Shown in pieces: positions 12,247 through 22,787 of a DNA stretch of 64,000 bases. Both the position numbers and the translations under genes were made by a program. The stretch is from Macrothele yani (Eukaryota > Arthropoda > Arachnida > Araneae > Macrothelidae), in the NCBI GenBank assembly GCA_039090855.1, contig CM077028.1:64547054-64611053 (forward strand), written 5' to 3'. Below the pieces are notes generated by a model, which was not told where the DNA came from, ran no database searches, and was given only the letters and a program-made list of their open reading frames with translations. Every line of letters starts with the position of its first letter. Positions within the stretch are counted from its first letter, which is position 1.

Positions 12247-12494
12247 TAGAATAAAGTTCATATCGTCTAGCCACGTTAGAAATATTTTATTTTTCGCTAA
12301 AACACACTAGCGCTTTCGAAACTATTATATCGTTTCATCATCAGGTGTACAAAATTTTTATTTGTACACCTGATGACAAAATTTTTATTTGTACACCTGA
12401 TGATGAAACGATATAATAGTTTCGAAAGCGCTAGTGTGTTTTAGCGAAAATTAAAATATTTCTAACGTGCCTAGATGGTATGAACTTTATTCTA
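12247..12494. repeat. Large palindrome / foldback MITE (~105-bp arms)
   Basis: The left arm starts TAGAATAAAGTTCATA at 12247 and the right arm ends TATGAACTTTATTCTA at 12494. The arms match along about 105 bp, including CGAAAGCGCTAGTGTGTTTT, and are separated by ~35 bp. The spacer contains a direct repeat of CAAAATTTTTATTTGTACAC. There is no coding capacity. It fits a foldback-type MITE or inverted duplication. Confidence 0.9.
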
Positions 12495-14178
12495 TAAACA
12501 TAAACCGGTACGTAATCAATCTCACCGAGTGTCTGACTTCGTAAAATCATCATATCTTATAGAGTGCATCCCTTGGGGATATTTAAATTAGGTTTTTTCT
12601 GCGAAAGTAGTCCGAGTTGTCAGTGCTTGAAAAATTGTCCCTTTAGCGAGCACTGCTTAATGTTTCATTGAAGGGTGATAAAAATTTAAGATTGGGTGTT
12701 TTTTATTATTATGCGTGTTTTATTATTATTATTATTATATTTTCCCTCATTAAGTTTTTAAAATTAATTTCTGTAAATATTCAGCTGTAAACGAAAACAA
12801 TTAGATTAATATATAAGTGGGATCGCCCAAAAACTGACAGAGGGGGGGGGGGGTCGTTCCTGGATTTTCGGGGGAGGGGAGGCTAAGCACCCTCGAGAAG
12901 ATGCCTAAATACGTCACTGACCGCATTTCATTCGGAGCGAGAAACACTCATAAGCTTCTTCTCTTGAGAAACGATTTGATTCAACTTTTAATTGTCTTAT
13001 TTCATGTATTAATTCCTGTAGTTTATGCTGTTTCAAAATCTGATGTTTGCACAACGGCGAAATAAATGTAACGATTAAAAGCAATCCAAATGAATTAATT
13101 TCTCTGATACCTCAGATACAAGGATTCGATATATTGGCGTGTATGTTAAGTAATGGTACTTAACTCATTTTTAATCCGCTTTCAAGGTAAGCCACCTTTA
13201 GCTGATTACGATGAAGATAAAAGAGGTGTGCACGAGTGTGGTCCCGTCATCTTAATTGTCCTATACTAAGCAGCCATAAGCAAACCCCATTCTGAGGTAG
13301 GTTTAGTAAGACGCTTAAAAAGTTAATCACCGATGGACTTTGATGATTGCATTAACACATAATTGATTTCAAGATTAATAACTTTGAAGGAAAGAAGCAA
13401 AGCTTAGTTGTAAAAATCGATCAATAGCAAAATTGAGAAGCGTGCAGTACTGATGTTAGTTTACAGTGTGACAGCATTACAGGGCATCTGTGATTTTCGC
13501 ATGAACAGAAATGTGCCTGTTTGTCATAGGATGATTTTTGCAGAACAAAATGCAATAGTTTTGCATATTCTTTCACATCTGCGTCTATAAGTCTGAGTGA
13601 GTGTGTGTGTGATTTAACTTTACCAGTAAATGCAACCTTTGACTGTTTTTTTTTAATCTTCAGAAATGAACTATCACTCTGTAAAAACTAGCCAGACGTT
13701 CTCTGAACAAATGAATCAGGCGATTTAACTTCTAATCATAGGCACTGACTTTGTGGGTTCGAGACACTTTTTGAATCCCCAATGATTTTGTTGTGGGTTC
13801 CTCGAACCACCAATTATTTTGCGCGTATTTCGTGGAAAAAATACACGTACTTATATGCATAAATTTTGTTTTTCGTTATCAATTCTATAAGTTTTTTATT
13901 ATTCATTCCCCGTTTACTATATATGGAAAGTGTGTATAGAAATTTGCCCTTCAGACTGTTTATTGTGCCTCAAAAAATAATTAGTTTTGTTCGCGCTCAT
14001 CAAATTTGACGCTACAGACAATGCCTCAAGTACCGTTGTTTAAGAGCATTTAAAACTGCATCCTTTATAAAAGAAAATTCTTCGGTTTGTTTGGGTTCCT
14101 ACAAAATATAAAAGTCTAGCTCTTCATTAGGAGACGAGAACCTATTCGAGGTCACAGTGATAAAGGCGAAAATATATT
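12495..14178. other. Unassigned AT-rich spacer
   Basis: Contains a TTA run near 12720, a G homopolymer at 12841-12853 and a short GT run near 13600. No gene, RNA or dispersed repeat that I can name. Confidence 0.35.
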
Positions 14179-14179
14179 G

Positions 14180-14390
14180 GCCGCTCCGGTGGCGCAGTGG
14201 TCTAAGCGATGGCCTCTGATCATTCGTCCGAACGGGGTCCGGGTTCGAATCCCGGTGAGGCATGGATGTTGTGTTTGTCTTACGGCACTGACTCTCTCCC
14301 TTCCCTGGAACCAGTGACCCGAAATTAGGGACGGGTGACTGCTTATAGCCCATTGAGTTGCTCACGGTGGTCGTTAAACCTCCAACCAAA
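14180..14390 (+). mobile_element. Main tRNA-derived SINE
   Basis: The tRNA-like head (GGTGGCGCAGTGGTCTAAGC, B box GGTTCGAATCC) is followed by the body GTGAGGCATGGATGTTGTG to GTCGTTAAACCTCCAA. The tail is AT-rich (ATATATATAT) instead of poly(A). The Pol III A and B boxes are intact. The antisense strand holds a 96-codon open frame that is only the reverse of the SINE. Confidence 0.93.
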
Positions 14391-15813
14391 ATATATATAT
14401 ATATTGTACAGTCAGTTGAACCACCTGATCCTCCGACAGTCGGGAACCAAGGAGGTTAAGAGAGAGAGGAGATAACATCAGCCGCCGATGGTGAAACCAA
14501 ATTTGATCATCTGGTTTCTTACGCCCTCCGGGTGGGGAGTGTTCAGTGACGTGACGTCCCTTCATCAAGACCTGTTCTGGAGCACAGATTGATGTCGGCC
14601 GTCTCTTACTCTCTGCAGCAGTTCCTGAAGGTCAACAATACTCCCACAAGTTTAGCAATGCCGTGATTGGCTAATGTGCAATATGCACTTCCGCTATACG
14701 AAGCATAATTTTGTTTAACTTTTTTAGAAAATACTAAACAGCATTTCTGTTATTGTTTGCAAATTTTTAGTTATTTTTTAGTTATGTGCTCGTATATTTT
14801 AATCTCATTTTTCCTGACTTTACATGCCGCACAAGTGCCTCGAAAACCTCTTCAAAGTCGACGATTTCTCCCTATAAAGTACAGAAGCAGCCCTAGTTGG
14901 GCATATTGGGCGTTCACAGCTGATACGAAGTGGAGCCCACGGAAAACGTAGGGCGAGCGGCTGATGCTATGTCCTCTTCCTTCTAACCTGCTATTTTAAC
15001 TCAGATATTATTTGAAGAAAAAAAAATGTTGACATTTTTAAAATTGGTAAAAAAAAAGCCATAAAGTAAAATTTACATGTTTTTTTACTTTTATAAAGAC
15101 AATTGAGTTGGAAATTCACAGTATCTGTGTATTGTATATAATAATGGCGCGCCTACAAAAGCTAAATAAATTAAATAAATAATTTTCTAGAATTTCTTTT
15201 TTTCTGTAATTAACTATAATTTGCTTCATTTTAGCATTTCAGGCGTCTTACTGTGCCAGATAATCTGACTGAATGAAATTTAAATTAGACATAAATACTT
15301 TGAAAAATGCATGGGTAATTCGATTAAAAATTTCCGAAACCCCCAATAATTTTTCAAGTCTGCGCCTATGCATCTAATTAATATCGTAAGAGTGAGATCC
15401 TGTACTTCCAGTAAAACGACATTTGACCACGACAAGAGTATCTCTAGGGAAGTCCGGCCTTTGTTATCAATCGACTTGGATGACACTCTTGCAGTGTGGT
15501 ATGCGGTCAAATAAAACGAAAGGAACAAACAAAGAAAGGTTGCTTACTGGAAAACGAATTGTGCATCTATGCAATTCTGTCGTAATATTTAGAGCTGTAA
15601 AACTATCCGGTTCGGACTTGGAAATTTCGTTTATTTATTTTGGCTATGGGATGAACTTTATCCGATGAGTCTAGAAACTTTCAAGATAGATAGCCTAGCT
15701 AGCTGAGAGAGAAAAAATAAGGTCTCATTTTGGAATTCCTTTCCCGGAAAAGTAAACTTCTTACTTGAATATTATGCTTAACCGACCGAGCAAGTAAATC
15801 ATCGCGTATTAAA
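14391..15813. other. Unassigned spacer
   Basis: Short frames of 64-82 codons only, without recognisable motifs. No RNA gene or named repeat seen. Confidence 0.35.
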
Positions 15814-17646
15814 CAAGAAAGATGACACCGAATTTTCGGCTGTAATAAGCACGTCTTTTGTATCCGTTCTGACGCAAATTAAATTTATCAAAGCTATTCA
15901 AAGTCAATGGAACCGGTATGGAAAACAATAGATCTGACGAAAGAAAGAAGATTTTCAATCGGGTTTTTAATCCCTCAGATATTGCTGTAAACGGAATCGT
16001 GAGCTTACGAACTCTTAGAAACAGAGATATCGACAAAAATAAGATGTGACTTTACGTCCCCTGGTGGGAAAACCATGCATTATTTTATGAAGAAAGTATT
16101 CTCAAAAGGTTTATCCATATAAGCGGTATCGGTCCAAGAAAAAAAATCAGTCGAGTTTTCAGGAGCCCAGATTTTGCTACAAATACATCAGAAGCAGAAA
16201 TTAACACTTATGACCCTTGGTGGCTAAACCATTCTCTACCAAACATTAGAAATTATGTGAAAAATATTTTCTATCAGGTCTTGTATGCGATACAGGAAGA
16301 ATTTTTCAAATCGGAGCTTTAGGAGCAGAAATAACGCAGAAAACGCAATTTATCTTTGTGCCCCAGCGGAAAGTCTATGATTTAATTGTAAATTTTCAAT
16401 TTATAGGAAAAACATTTCGCATCGGAAAAGCTATCCAACGAAGAAGGAGTTTTTCAAATCGGACTCTTAGAAGTAGATATATTGACAAAAATAAGATATA
16501 CATTTACGCCCCCTGGCGTAGATACCATGCATTATTTCAAGAAGAAATTTTTCCTAAAAGGTTTGTCGACATGAGTAGTATCGGTCAACAAACGACTTTT
16601 TTCAGTCGAGATTTTAGAAGCCCATATTTTGCTGCAAATACATCAGAAGCGGAAATCAAGATTTACGTGCCCTGGTGGCTAAACCATTCTTTACAAAACT
16701 TAGAAATTATGTGCAAACGACCCATCAGGAGCTGTATGCGGTGCAGAAAGAATATTTCAAATCGAGATATAGGGGGAAACGCAATTTACATTTACGCCCC
16801 TAGCGGAAGGTCTATGAATTACTTGCAATTTTGAAAGTATATGAACCACGTGTCACTTTAGAAACACTATCCAACAAAGAAAGAATTTTTCAAATCGGAC
16901 TCCTAGAAGTAGAGATATTGACAAAAATAAGATGTACATCTACGAGCCTGGTGGAGAAACTGTGGAATATTTTAGGAAAAAAATATTTCAAAAACATTTA
17001 TTGATGTGAGTGGCATCAATCCACGAAAGAATTTTTTCAATCTATATTTTAGAAACTCAGATTTTATGGCAAATACAGCATAAGCAAAAATTAACACTTA
17101 CGCTTTCTGGTGGCCAAAGTATTCTTTACCAACAATTTGAAATTATATGCAAAAGATTTTCCATCAGGGGATGTATTCGCTGAAGAATTTTTTCAAATCG
17201 GAGTTTTAGAAGCAGAGTTATCGGGAAAAATGTAATTTACTTTTACGCCCCCTAGAGGAAAATCTATGCGTAATTTGAAAAAGCAACTATATCTAAATTA
17301 CTCTTCGACACAAATGGAAACAAAAGATAATAGAATTTTTTCAATCGGATGTTTAGAAGAAATATATGTGGAATAAGACGTATTTTTGAATTCGACATCG
17401 TCTGCATTTACGCCCTCTAGCGGCAAAATTGTACATCTTAAAAGAAAAACGAAAAAATAAAAGATCATCATTCGCATATTTCAAGCTTCCCAATGCAAAA
17501 AGAATTTTTCAAATCAGACTAATAGTTGCAGAGATATCGTGGGTAAAGACGGACGGACGAACGGACGGACGAACGGACGGACGAACGGACGGACGGACAT
17601 ACCGATAACATAAGCACGATCTTTTTTACGAAAGACGTGCTAAAAA
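15814..17646 (-). mobile_element. HINE-like element, family 1, copy 2
   Basis: Inverted relative to copy 1. It begins on the plus strand with CAAGAAAGATGACACCGAA and ends in a long GGAC tract (about 17551-17599) followed by AAGCACGATCTTTTTTACG and AAAGACGTGCTAAAAA, which fold into the terminal hairpin. Degenerate ~155-bp cores of types A, B and C alternate in between. A 158-codon open frame at 16358-16834 crosses three cores with peptides such as YIYAPWRRYHALF and IYVPWWLNHSL. I treat this as fortuitous unless selection can be shown. Confidence 0.65.
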
Positions 17647-17749
17647 TCTACTCTTGAAATAATTTAATCTTTTTTGGGATTTGAGAGTTTACAATAAAAG
17701 GCAAAACGTAATATACAGAGTAAAATATCTTCCATGTTGACTTTCATCA

Positions 17750-18570
17750 ATTTTGTTTTCCATCATTTGAAACATAAAAATTCTTGAATTCAGCAGGTTT
17801 TGTTATTATTATAAAAATATTATTATTATTATTATTATTTAGAGATTCCACCTCTTCTGAGGGTGTTCTTCTCTTTCTTCCGGGACGGGTACGACGAACC
17901 AAGTCTGGGAAGTGGTATTTCTTTCTCTCAGCTGTCCAGGAACTTTGGCCGCGGGTTGCCTAGTGGGCAACGTTCGTGACTGCCACGGAAAGGACCTCAG
18001 GTTCGATCCCAGCAGGTAGGAACGCTCGATCCACTAAATATCCGCCGTGCGTCGGATGGGCACGTTAAGCCGTCGGACCCCTGGTACTGCCCCCTTCCCC
18101 GGTAATAAATAAGGGCGTCTTCCTCCCCCTTTCTACTTCGCTTCCGTGTCACTTTCCTATCGGGCACTGTAGCCCAAATCTCCTAGCTTCCTGGGGTCAG
18201 ACACTCCCTTCCTAAAATCCTCTACATATGATCATGATCATGTCCAGGAACTTCCTTACTATCCTACAAGTGTTCAGGATAGCAGCCATCTGTAGTTCCA
18301 TGTAGGTGTTAGGCTAAAGGTCTAGTGTCTGTATAAAGCTGTGAATGGTCTTAGGTACAACTCCTCTGGCTGATATTACTGTGGGGACCGTAGTGACGTT
18401 CTCCATATGCCACATTTCCTTGACTTCGTATCGTAGGTTGTGATACTTTGACAGCTTCTCTCCGTGTCTCTTCTGGATGTTGCACGTGTTGGGCACGGCT
18501 ATGTCAATGAGGTATGTTGACTTCTCCTTGTCGACCAGGACGATGTCGGACGGATTGCGGGGGATGGTCT
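17750..18570 (-). pseudogene. C-terminal fragment of a LINE with restriction-like endonuclease
   Basis: Reading the minus strand from about 18570: NPSDIVLVDKEKSTYLIDIA, VPNTCNIQKRHGEKLSKY, EVKEMWHMENVTTVPTVISA, GVVPKTIHSFIQTLDL, and finally LNTCRIVRKFL. This resembles the C-terminal restriction-like endonuclease region of site-specific-type LINEs (R2/R4/Dong-like): D-I-V-L-V-D then L-I-D-I-A-V-P, followed by a region ending in a V-R-K/R-F-L motif. A stop and a frame change follow the L-D-L block. An (AAT)n tail lies at about 17820-17846, and a diverged unit of the neighbouring array near 17745-17800. A second SINE family has inserted at 17946-18240. Confidence 0.65.
17946..18240 (+). mobile_element. 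Second tRNA-derived SINE family
   Basis: The head GGGTTGCCTAGTGGGCAACG with B box AGGTTCGATCCC is unrelated in sequence to the main SINE. The body includes GTGCGTCGGATGGGCACG and TTAAGCCGTCGG, and it ends in ATGATCATGATCA instead of poly(A). A perfect 13-bp target duplication TGTCCAGGAACTT flanks it (17933-17945 and 18241-18253). Its target is the LINE fragment, so it is younger than that fragment. Confidence 0.9.
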
Positions 18571-18571
18571 T

Positions 18572-18612
18572 ATCTGTTCTGATCGATCTGGGACAAATCG
18601 ATCAGAACAGAT
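18572..18612. repeat. Perfect 16-bp inverted repeat
   Basis: ATCTGTTCTGATCGAT at 18572-18587 and ATCGATCAGAACAGAT at 18597-18612 with a 9-nt spacer. It lies exactly where the endonuclease homology stops and the ATT-rich array begins, so it probably arose at the junction of the two sequences. Confidence 0.9.
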
Positions 18613-19030
18613 TATTATTATTATTATCATCATCAACAAAACCTTATATTAACCTTCATGAATTTTTTTACCATTCTTTGAAATGTTAAAATTATTATTA
18701 TTATTACTATCAAAACCTTATATTAACCTTCATGAATTGGTTTACCATTCTTTGAAATGTTAAAATTATTATTGTTATTATTATTATTACTATCAAAACC
18801 TTATATTAACCTTCATGAATATGTTTACCATTCTTTGAAATGTTAAAATTATTATTATTATTATTATTACTATCGAAACCTTATATTAACCTTCATGAAT
18901 TTGTTTACCATTCTTTGAAATGTTAAAATTATTATTATTATTATTATTACTCTCAAAACCTTATATTAACCTTCATGAATTTGTTTACCATTCTTTGAAA
19001 CGTGAAAATTATTATTATTATTATTTAATT
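18613..19030. repeat. ~83-bp tandem array built on an (ATT)n microsatellite
   Basis: About five copies of (ATT)n ACTATCAAAACCTTATATTAA, then CCTTCATGAATTTGTTTACC and ATTCTTTGAAATGTTAAA, spaced 75-85 bp. It is flanked on both sides by fragments of the same LINE type read from the minus strand, so the array may have been built from LINE 3' untranslated tails ending in (AAT)n. Confidence 0.9.
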
Positions 19031-19076
19031 TAATTTTCTCATCTACAGCAATGGCATCTGAAGCATGGTCCACTTG

Positions 19077-19277
19077 TCAGTACGGACATGAAGTCAAGTA
19101 AAGACATAGACATTTATGGTTTAAAAATCGTCGTACGATGTGACGCGTATCGAGAATTACTGCTTCTTGGATTTTGGGGCTTAGGTGCTGTAGACCTAAA
19201 GCATCAAGCTGAGTTGAGGAATTATACCAGTTGCAGAGATAATCAGTGGACGTATTTGAACTCTTTTCAGCTTCCAC
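19077..19277 (-). pseudogene. Second C-terminal fragment of the endonuclease-type LINE
   Basis: The minus-strand peptide ALGLQHLSPKIQEAVILDTR followed by HIVRRFLNHK matches the C-terminal ending of the fragment at 17750-18570 (LNTCRIVRKFL). Only about 30 codons are diagnostic. It is located immediately 5' (minus strand) of the 83-bp array. Confidence 0.5.
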
Positions 19278-19299
19278 ATCGGTTTAATCTCTGCAGCTA

Positions 19300-20295
19300 G
19301 TTCCACATACCTGTTGAATTTTTTGCACATATATTCAATGTGATTCAACGACAATGCAACCTGTTAGAAAAAATCGCAACCGGATTTCTACAGTCGATAA
19401 AACATCCAGAAATAGAACCAGCTATTTACTTCCAATAGCGGCTGAAAAGAATGTTACGTAGATTAACAAATGGCTCATAAAAAGTTTCACATAGAACAAG
19501 GAAGTATCGGAGACAAACAGGTTTTTGAATCGAACGGGTAAAAAAAATATGGAGGGAAACATATAGCTCTTCGCCAGATCCAATTTAGGAAGACAGCGGG
19601 CCCGGAGGCTGGGCAGTAGTTTGGGCCCCAGTATTAGTGGCAATTCTAGGATTTGACGATGGGTGAACGAATAAAAATCCCCAGGAGAAAACGTTCCCAA
19701 AATATGAAGAGGGAGTCATAAAATCATCCCCGCCATATTGAAGTGTGTATCCCATGATTCATGGACGAATCGGTGTTATCAAGAAAATGGAAAAATTCAT
19801 GTTTGAAAAATGGACACCAGTTCAGTTATGCTTTAATATCCCTCCCCCCCCCATCTCAGGGTTCAACTTGTTTAAATTATATTGAAGTAGTGAACAAAAT
19901 AATACGCTCCAAATATCATGATTCAAGTGAATTCTTAATGTATGAAAACTTCCCCCAACTGCAGATGTGTATAAAAGACATCTGTAATGCTTTCGAAAGA
20001 TTTGAGGATGGACTGAGGGCACATATACTTTTGCTGACTCCTTCTAAAAAAGGGGAAAGAAATAAAAAACAAATTTTCACAAGGCAGTTTCTTATAGTTT
20101 TCACTGTGTTGTCTGAAAAAAAAAAAAAAAAAAGACAGACAAAAAAAACAACAACAAAAAAAAAACTAGAACTCTTTCAACTCTTCAAGCATCCTGCATA
20201 ATTCTGGGGCCCTTTGAGAATGCGAGGACCGGAGCTGTAGCTCTCCTAGCCTCTTTCTTAAATGGGTTCTGCTCCTCTCCTTTTAACGAAATAAT
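19300..20295. other. Unassigned spacer with one 146-codon open frame
   Basis: The frame at 19761-20201 on the plus strand ends in a lysine-rich tail encoded by A runs (20118-20165). It has no motif I recognise and its composition is that of the surrounding AT-rich DNA. I do not call it a gene. Confidence 0.3.
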
Positions 20296-21455
20296 TTTGC
20301 ATAATGGGAAAGTCGAAAAATAGCGGGAAAATATTCTTCGTGAAAAAAGCTATGCTAAAGAAAAAGAACTTTGCAGATAAGTATCCCGGAAGCAGAGATA
20401 GCGAGGAAAAGGTATTGAACTTTATGCCTCCTAGCGGGAAATCTGTGCATTATTTAAAGAGAATGATACCCCACATTTCTATTGTAGCGAATGACAACTA
20501 TGAAAAATAAATTTCTCAATAGGGTTTCTAAAACCGGAGATGCAGCTGCAAACAGAAGTACACAAAGCGACAGAACTGTGAATCACAAAACTCCTCCAAA
20601 ACCGACATTAAAGTGTTCCACAAGGTTAATAATATCCAGTGTTGTAAGAATTTTTTAAATCGCACATTTAGAAACAGAGATATTTAAAAAACAGATTAAA
20701 CATTGGCGCCCCCTAGGGGCGAAATTGTGCATTAATTTGGGAAGGAAATAAACACAAAGAGTTTTTATAGATATTAGTATCTGATCGAAAAAGAATTTTT
20801 TAAATCGGTTTTTTAGTCCCGTAGATATTGCTGTAAACCGAAACGTGAACTTTTTTTGCCCTCTGGTGGCAAACTTGTACTTTAAAGAAATTTTGAAACA
20901 TTATGAGAAACTTTTTGCACCAGAAACGAGACCGATTTTAAAAATTAAAATTTTCAGATATATCGACAAAAATAAGCTATACATCTACAACCCCTGGCGG
21001 GAAAACTATTCGCTATTTTAAGCAGGAGGTATTCTTAAACGTTTTCCGAGGTGAGCGGTTACGAAAGAATTGTTTCAGTCAAGTTTTCAGAAGCTTAGAT
21101 CTTGCTGCAAATATATCAGAAGCAGAAACAAACACTTACGCCCCCTCGTGGCCAAACCATTTCTTACCAAAAATTGGAAATTATGTGCAAAATATTTCCC
21201 ATGAGGAGCTGTTTCTGACGCAGGCAGAATATTTCAAATCGAAGTTTTAAAAGCAGAAATATTCAGAGAAACGCAATTTACATTTACGCCCGCTAGTAGA
21301 AAATCTATGCATTACTTGAAAAAGAAACTATTCCCAAAATATTCTTCGTTATAAATCGCATCGAAAAGAAGAAATAATTTTTTCAATTGGATATTTAGAA
21401 GCAAATATCCAACCCGCTTGGCCAGCGTGGTGAGTTATGGCCAAACCCCTCCAAA

Positions 21456-22787
21456 ATGACTCCACAACTTAAATCTTGGCCCTCAGTCTCCGGCAGCTGG
21501 AATGTACCTGGCCAAGGCAGCGGCCAGTGCGACATGAAGGCAGAGGGTGCTAAGAATCCCCGGAGGACCGGACTAGGCTGCCATCTGATGCTGACCTTGG
21601 CGACGTATAATGAACGCTCCCTATCTTCTGATTCAAGGCTTCTTGAATTGGAAGAGGAACTACAAAGGATCAAGTGGGACATCGTCGGGCTAAGTGAGGT
21701 AAGGAGAAAAGGAGAAGATCTCATTGAACTGAAAAGTGGACATCTCTTCTACTATCGTGGGACAGATACTGGCAGAACTAGTGGTGTTGGATTTATAATA
21801 AACAAGAAACTGAAGGATAAAGTTGTAGAAGTTGAAAGTTCCTCTGACAGAGCTGCACGACTCGTTATCCAACTCTCGAGAAGATACCAGGCTCAGATTA
21901 TTCAAACTTATGCACCCACCACAAGTCATGCTGAAGAAGAAATTGAAGAATTTTATGAGGAAATTCGTGATCTAAATAATAAAGGTAAGCAGCACTTGAA
22001 GATAATTATGGGAGATTTCAATGCAAAAATAGGGCAACGGCAACAGAATGAAACTTCAGTAGGTAAATTCGGTCACGGCAACAGAAACCAGCGTGGAAAT
22101 ACTCTCGTAGAGTTTGCAGAGGCAGAAGGGTTTTTCATCTTGAACTCCTTTTTCAAGAAAAAGCCACACAGGAAATGGACATGGAGACATCCAAATGGGA
22201 CGACAAGTGAAATTGATTTTATTATGTGTAACAAAAAATTCGTCATAGAAGACTGCAGTGTGCTAAACAAGTTCAACACAGTCAGTGACCATAGATTGGT
22301 GAGATGTAAGATGCACCTCAACACTAAACTCGAACGTAGCAAGCTCATAAGACAAACAAAATGTATTGACATAACCAACCTTAAAAAACACCATAATACC
22401 TTCAAATTGGAACTGAAGAACAGATTCTCTGCTTTAGAAGGCCTAACATCGGAAGAAGTGGATATTTCGGAAGTTAACAGAAAAGTAACCAAAGCTCTTA
22501 TGGAAACAGCAACAAAATTAGCTGGGTCTAAGAACAAATTGCATGTGAACAAATTATCAGGAAAAACCAAAATGTTGATGCAAAAAAGAAGAGTGATGAG
22601 GACAACTAAAGAAGATGTGACTTCGAAAGTGGAATATATAGAGCTATGCAAGACAGTACGAAAAAGTATCACTGAAGACGTAAGGAAATTCAAGTGTGAA
22701 CTAGTGAGGAAAGCAATTGAAAACAACCAAAGCCTAAAGATAGCAAAGGGACATCTCAGTAAGGGGAAAAACAGATTATGGCACTGA
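21456..22787 (+). pseudogene. RTE LINE ORF, endonuclease part
   Basis: A 443-codon frame with an apurinic-type endonuclease/exonuclease/phosphatase domain, which nicks target DNA for reverse transcription. Motifs in order are LATYNERSL (Asn), DIVGLSEVRRKG (catalytic Glu), QTYAPTT, MGDFNAKIG (Asp, Asn), RKWTWRHPNGTTSEIDFIMC and SDHRLV (catalytic His). The remainder is a basic linker leading to RT. The true start is uncertain: homologous domains often begin near LATYN, so the first ~50 codons may be leader. The frame terminates early because one A is missing near 22768, after which the RT frame (22778 onward) continues. Confidence 0.9.

Noticed and set aside
19761..20201. 146-codon frame
   Set aside because: No recognisable motif, ends in A-run-encoded lysines, and lies in AT-rich DNA where such frames occur by chance.
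22073..22726. 217-codon frame on the minus strand
   Set aside because: Antisense shadow of the LINE endonuclease ORF.
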